This document shows, one piece after another, positions 63,925 through 64,000 of a stretch of 64,000 bases of DNA. Under the pieces are notes generated by a model. That model worked only from the letters and a program-made list of their open reading frames with translations, was not told where the DNA came from and searched no databases. Position numbers and translations under genes: made by a program. The stretch's first letter is position 1; each line of letters starts with the position of its first letter. The DNA is taken from NCBI RefSeq assembly GCF_018390515.1, contig NZ_JAHBBK010000001.1:248001-312000 (forward strand), given 5' to 3'. The DNA comes from Mucilaginibacter sp. Bleaf8 (GTDB lineage: Bacteria > Bacteroidota > Bacteroidia > Sphingobacteriales > Sphingobacteriaceae).

Positions 63925-64000
63925 ATGTTTTTACAACGAATTAATTTTATAAAGATAGCCTTAGGCATTGGCCTTGTGGCCGTCGTAACAGCAGGATGTA
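63925..64000 (+). CDS. SusD/RagB-like lipoprotein, 5' end only
   Basis: The ATG at 63925 opens 25 codons to the end of the window: MFLQRINFIKIALGIGL followed by VAVVTAGC, a lipoprotein signal peptide with its lipobox cysteine. It starts 24 bases after a susC gene, the usual position of its susD partner. The SusD identity rests on this position and the signal; the rest of the gene is outside the window. Confidence 0.7.
   Translation, partial: MFLQRINFIKIALGIGLVAVVTAGC

Overview
This window looks like the chromosome of a member of the Bacteroidota, most likely Sphingobacteriaceae (a Mucilaginibacter- or Pedobacter-like organism). The evidence is two SusC/SusD outer-membrane uptake loci, one preceded by an ECF sigma factor and a FecR-type anti-sigma factor, FG-GAP/ASPIC lipoproteins, an OmpP1-family porin, many Crp/Fnr and AraC regulators, general absence of Shine-Dalgarno sequences, and several upstream boxes matching the Bacteroidota -7 promoter element TAnnTTTG. 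No rRNA, tRNA, CRISPR array, insertion sequence or phage gene was recognised.

Layout. 0-16 kb is mostly housekeeping: the end of mutS2, a secreted SGNH/CE2 esterase, an acidic disordered protein, an operon ending in uridine kinase, dps, an OmpP1 porin, a Gly/Tyr-rich lipoprotein, proS, a Cys/Met-metabolism PLP enzyme, a TIGR02757 protein, a CDP-alcohol phosphotransferase, an alpha/beta hydrolase, a nucleoid-associated protein and an XRE-like regulator. Three successive gaps here (about 10.3, 11.55 and 12.5 kb) carry three different short-period repeat elements. 16-30 kb holds a CAP protein, a zinc alcohol dehydrogenase with an overlapping partner, a REC-histidine kinase next to a PAS histidine kinase, a phosphohexomutase, an AsmA-like protein, and a stress-type cluster of aldo/keto reductase, SDR and two AraC regulators.

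31-50 kb is an accessory block. Tandem GAF-PAS proteins, neither with an ATPase domain, are followed by a polysaccharide-utilisation-type locus: SusC, SusD, two large FG-GAP/ASPIC lipoproteins, a secreted GH65 enzyme and a vanadium-haloperoxidase-like lipoprotein. A strong hairpin terminator after susD probably sets the uptake genes apart from the FG-GAP genes. 49.7-56.5 kb holds an integral membrane pair, one with a clear frameshift in an ABA4-like gene, two tandem Crp/Fnr regulators, a secreted fumarylacetoacetase-fold protein with an outer-membrane barrel, and a second SDR-AraC pair. 56.8-64 kb holds a VF530 DNA-binding protein, a DEAD-box-like protein with degenerate motifs, and a second uptake locus (sigma factor, FecR, SusC with an STN domain, start of susD) cut by the window end.

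The points that most deserve a second look are the 7-bp and 10-bp periodic intergenic repeats, the His-to-Ala change in one of the tandem GAF-PAS proteins, the degenerate DEAD-box protein, the frameshifted ABA4-like gene, and the SusCD/FG-GAP/GH65/haloperoxidase-like locus. Family names are recognised from sequence motifs and memory; no database search was made.
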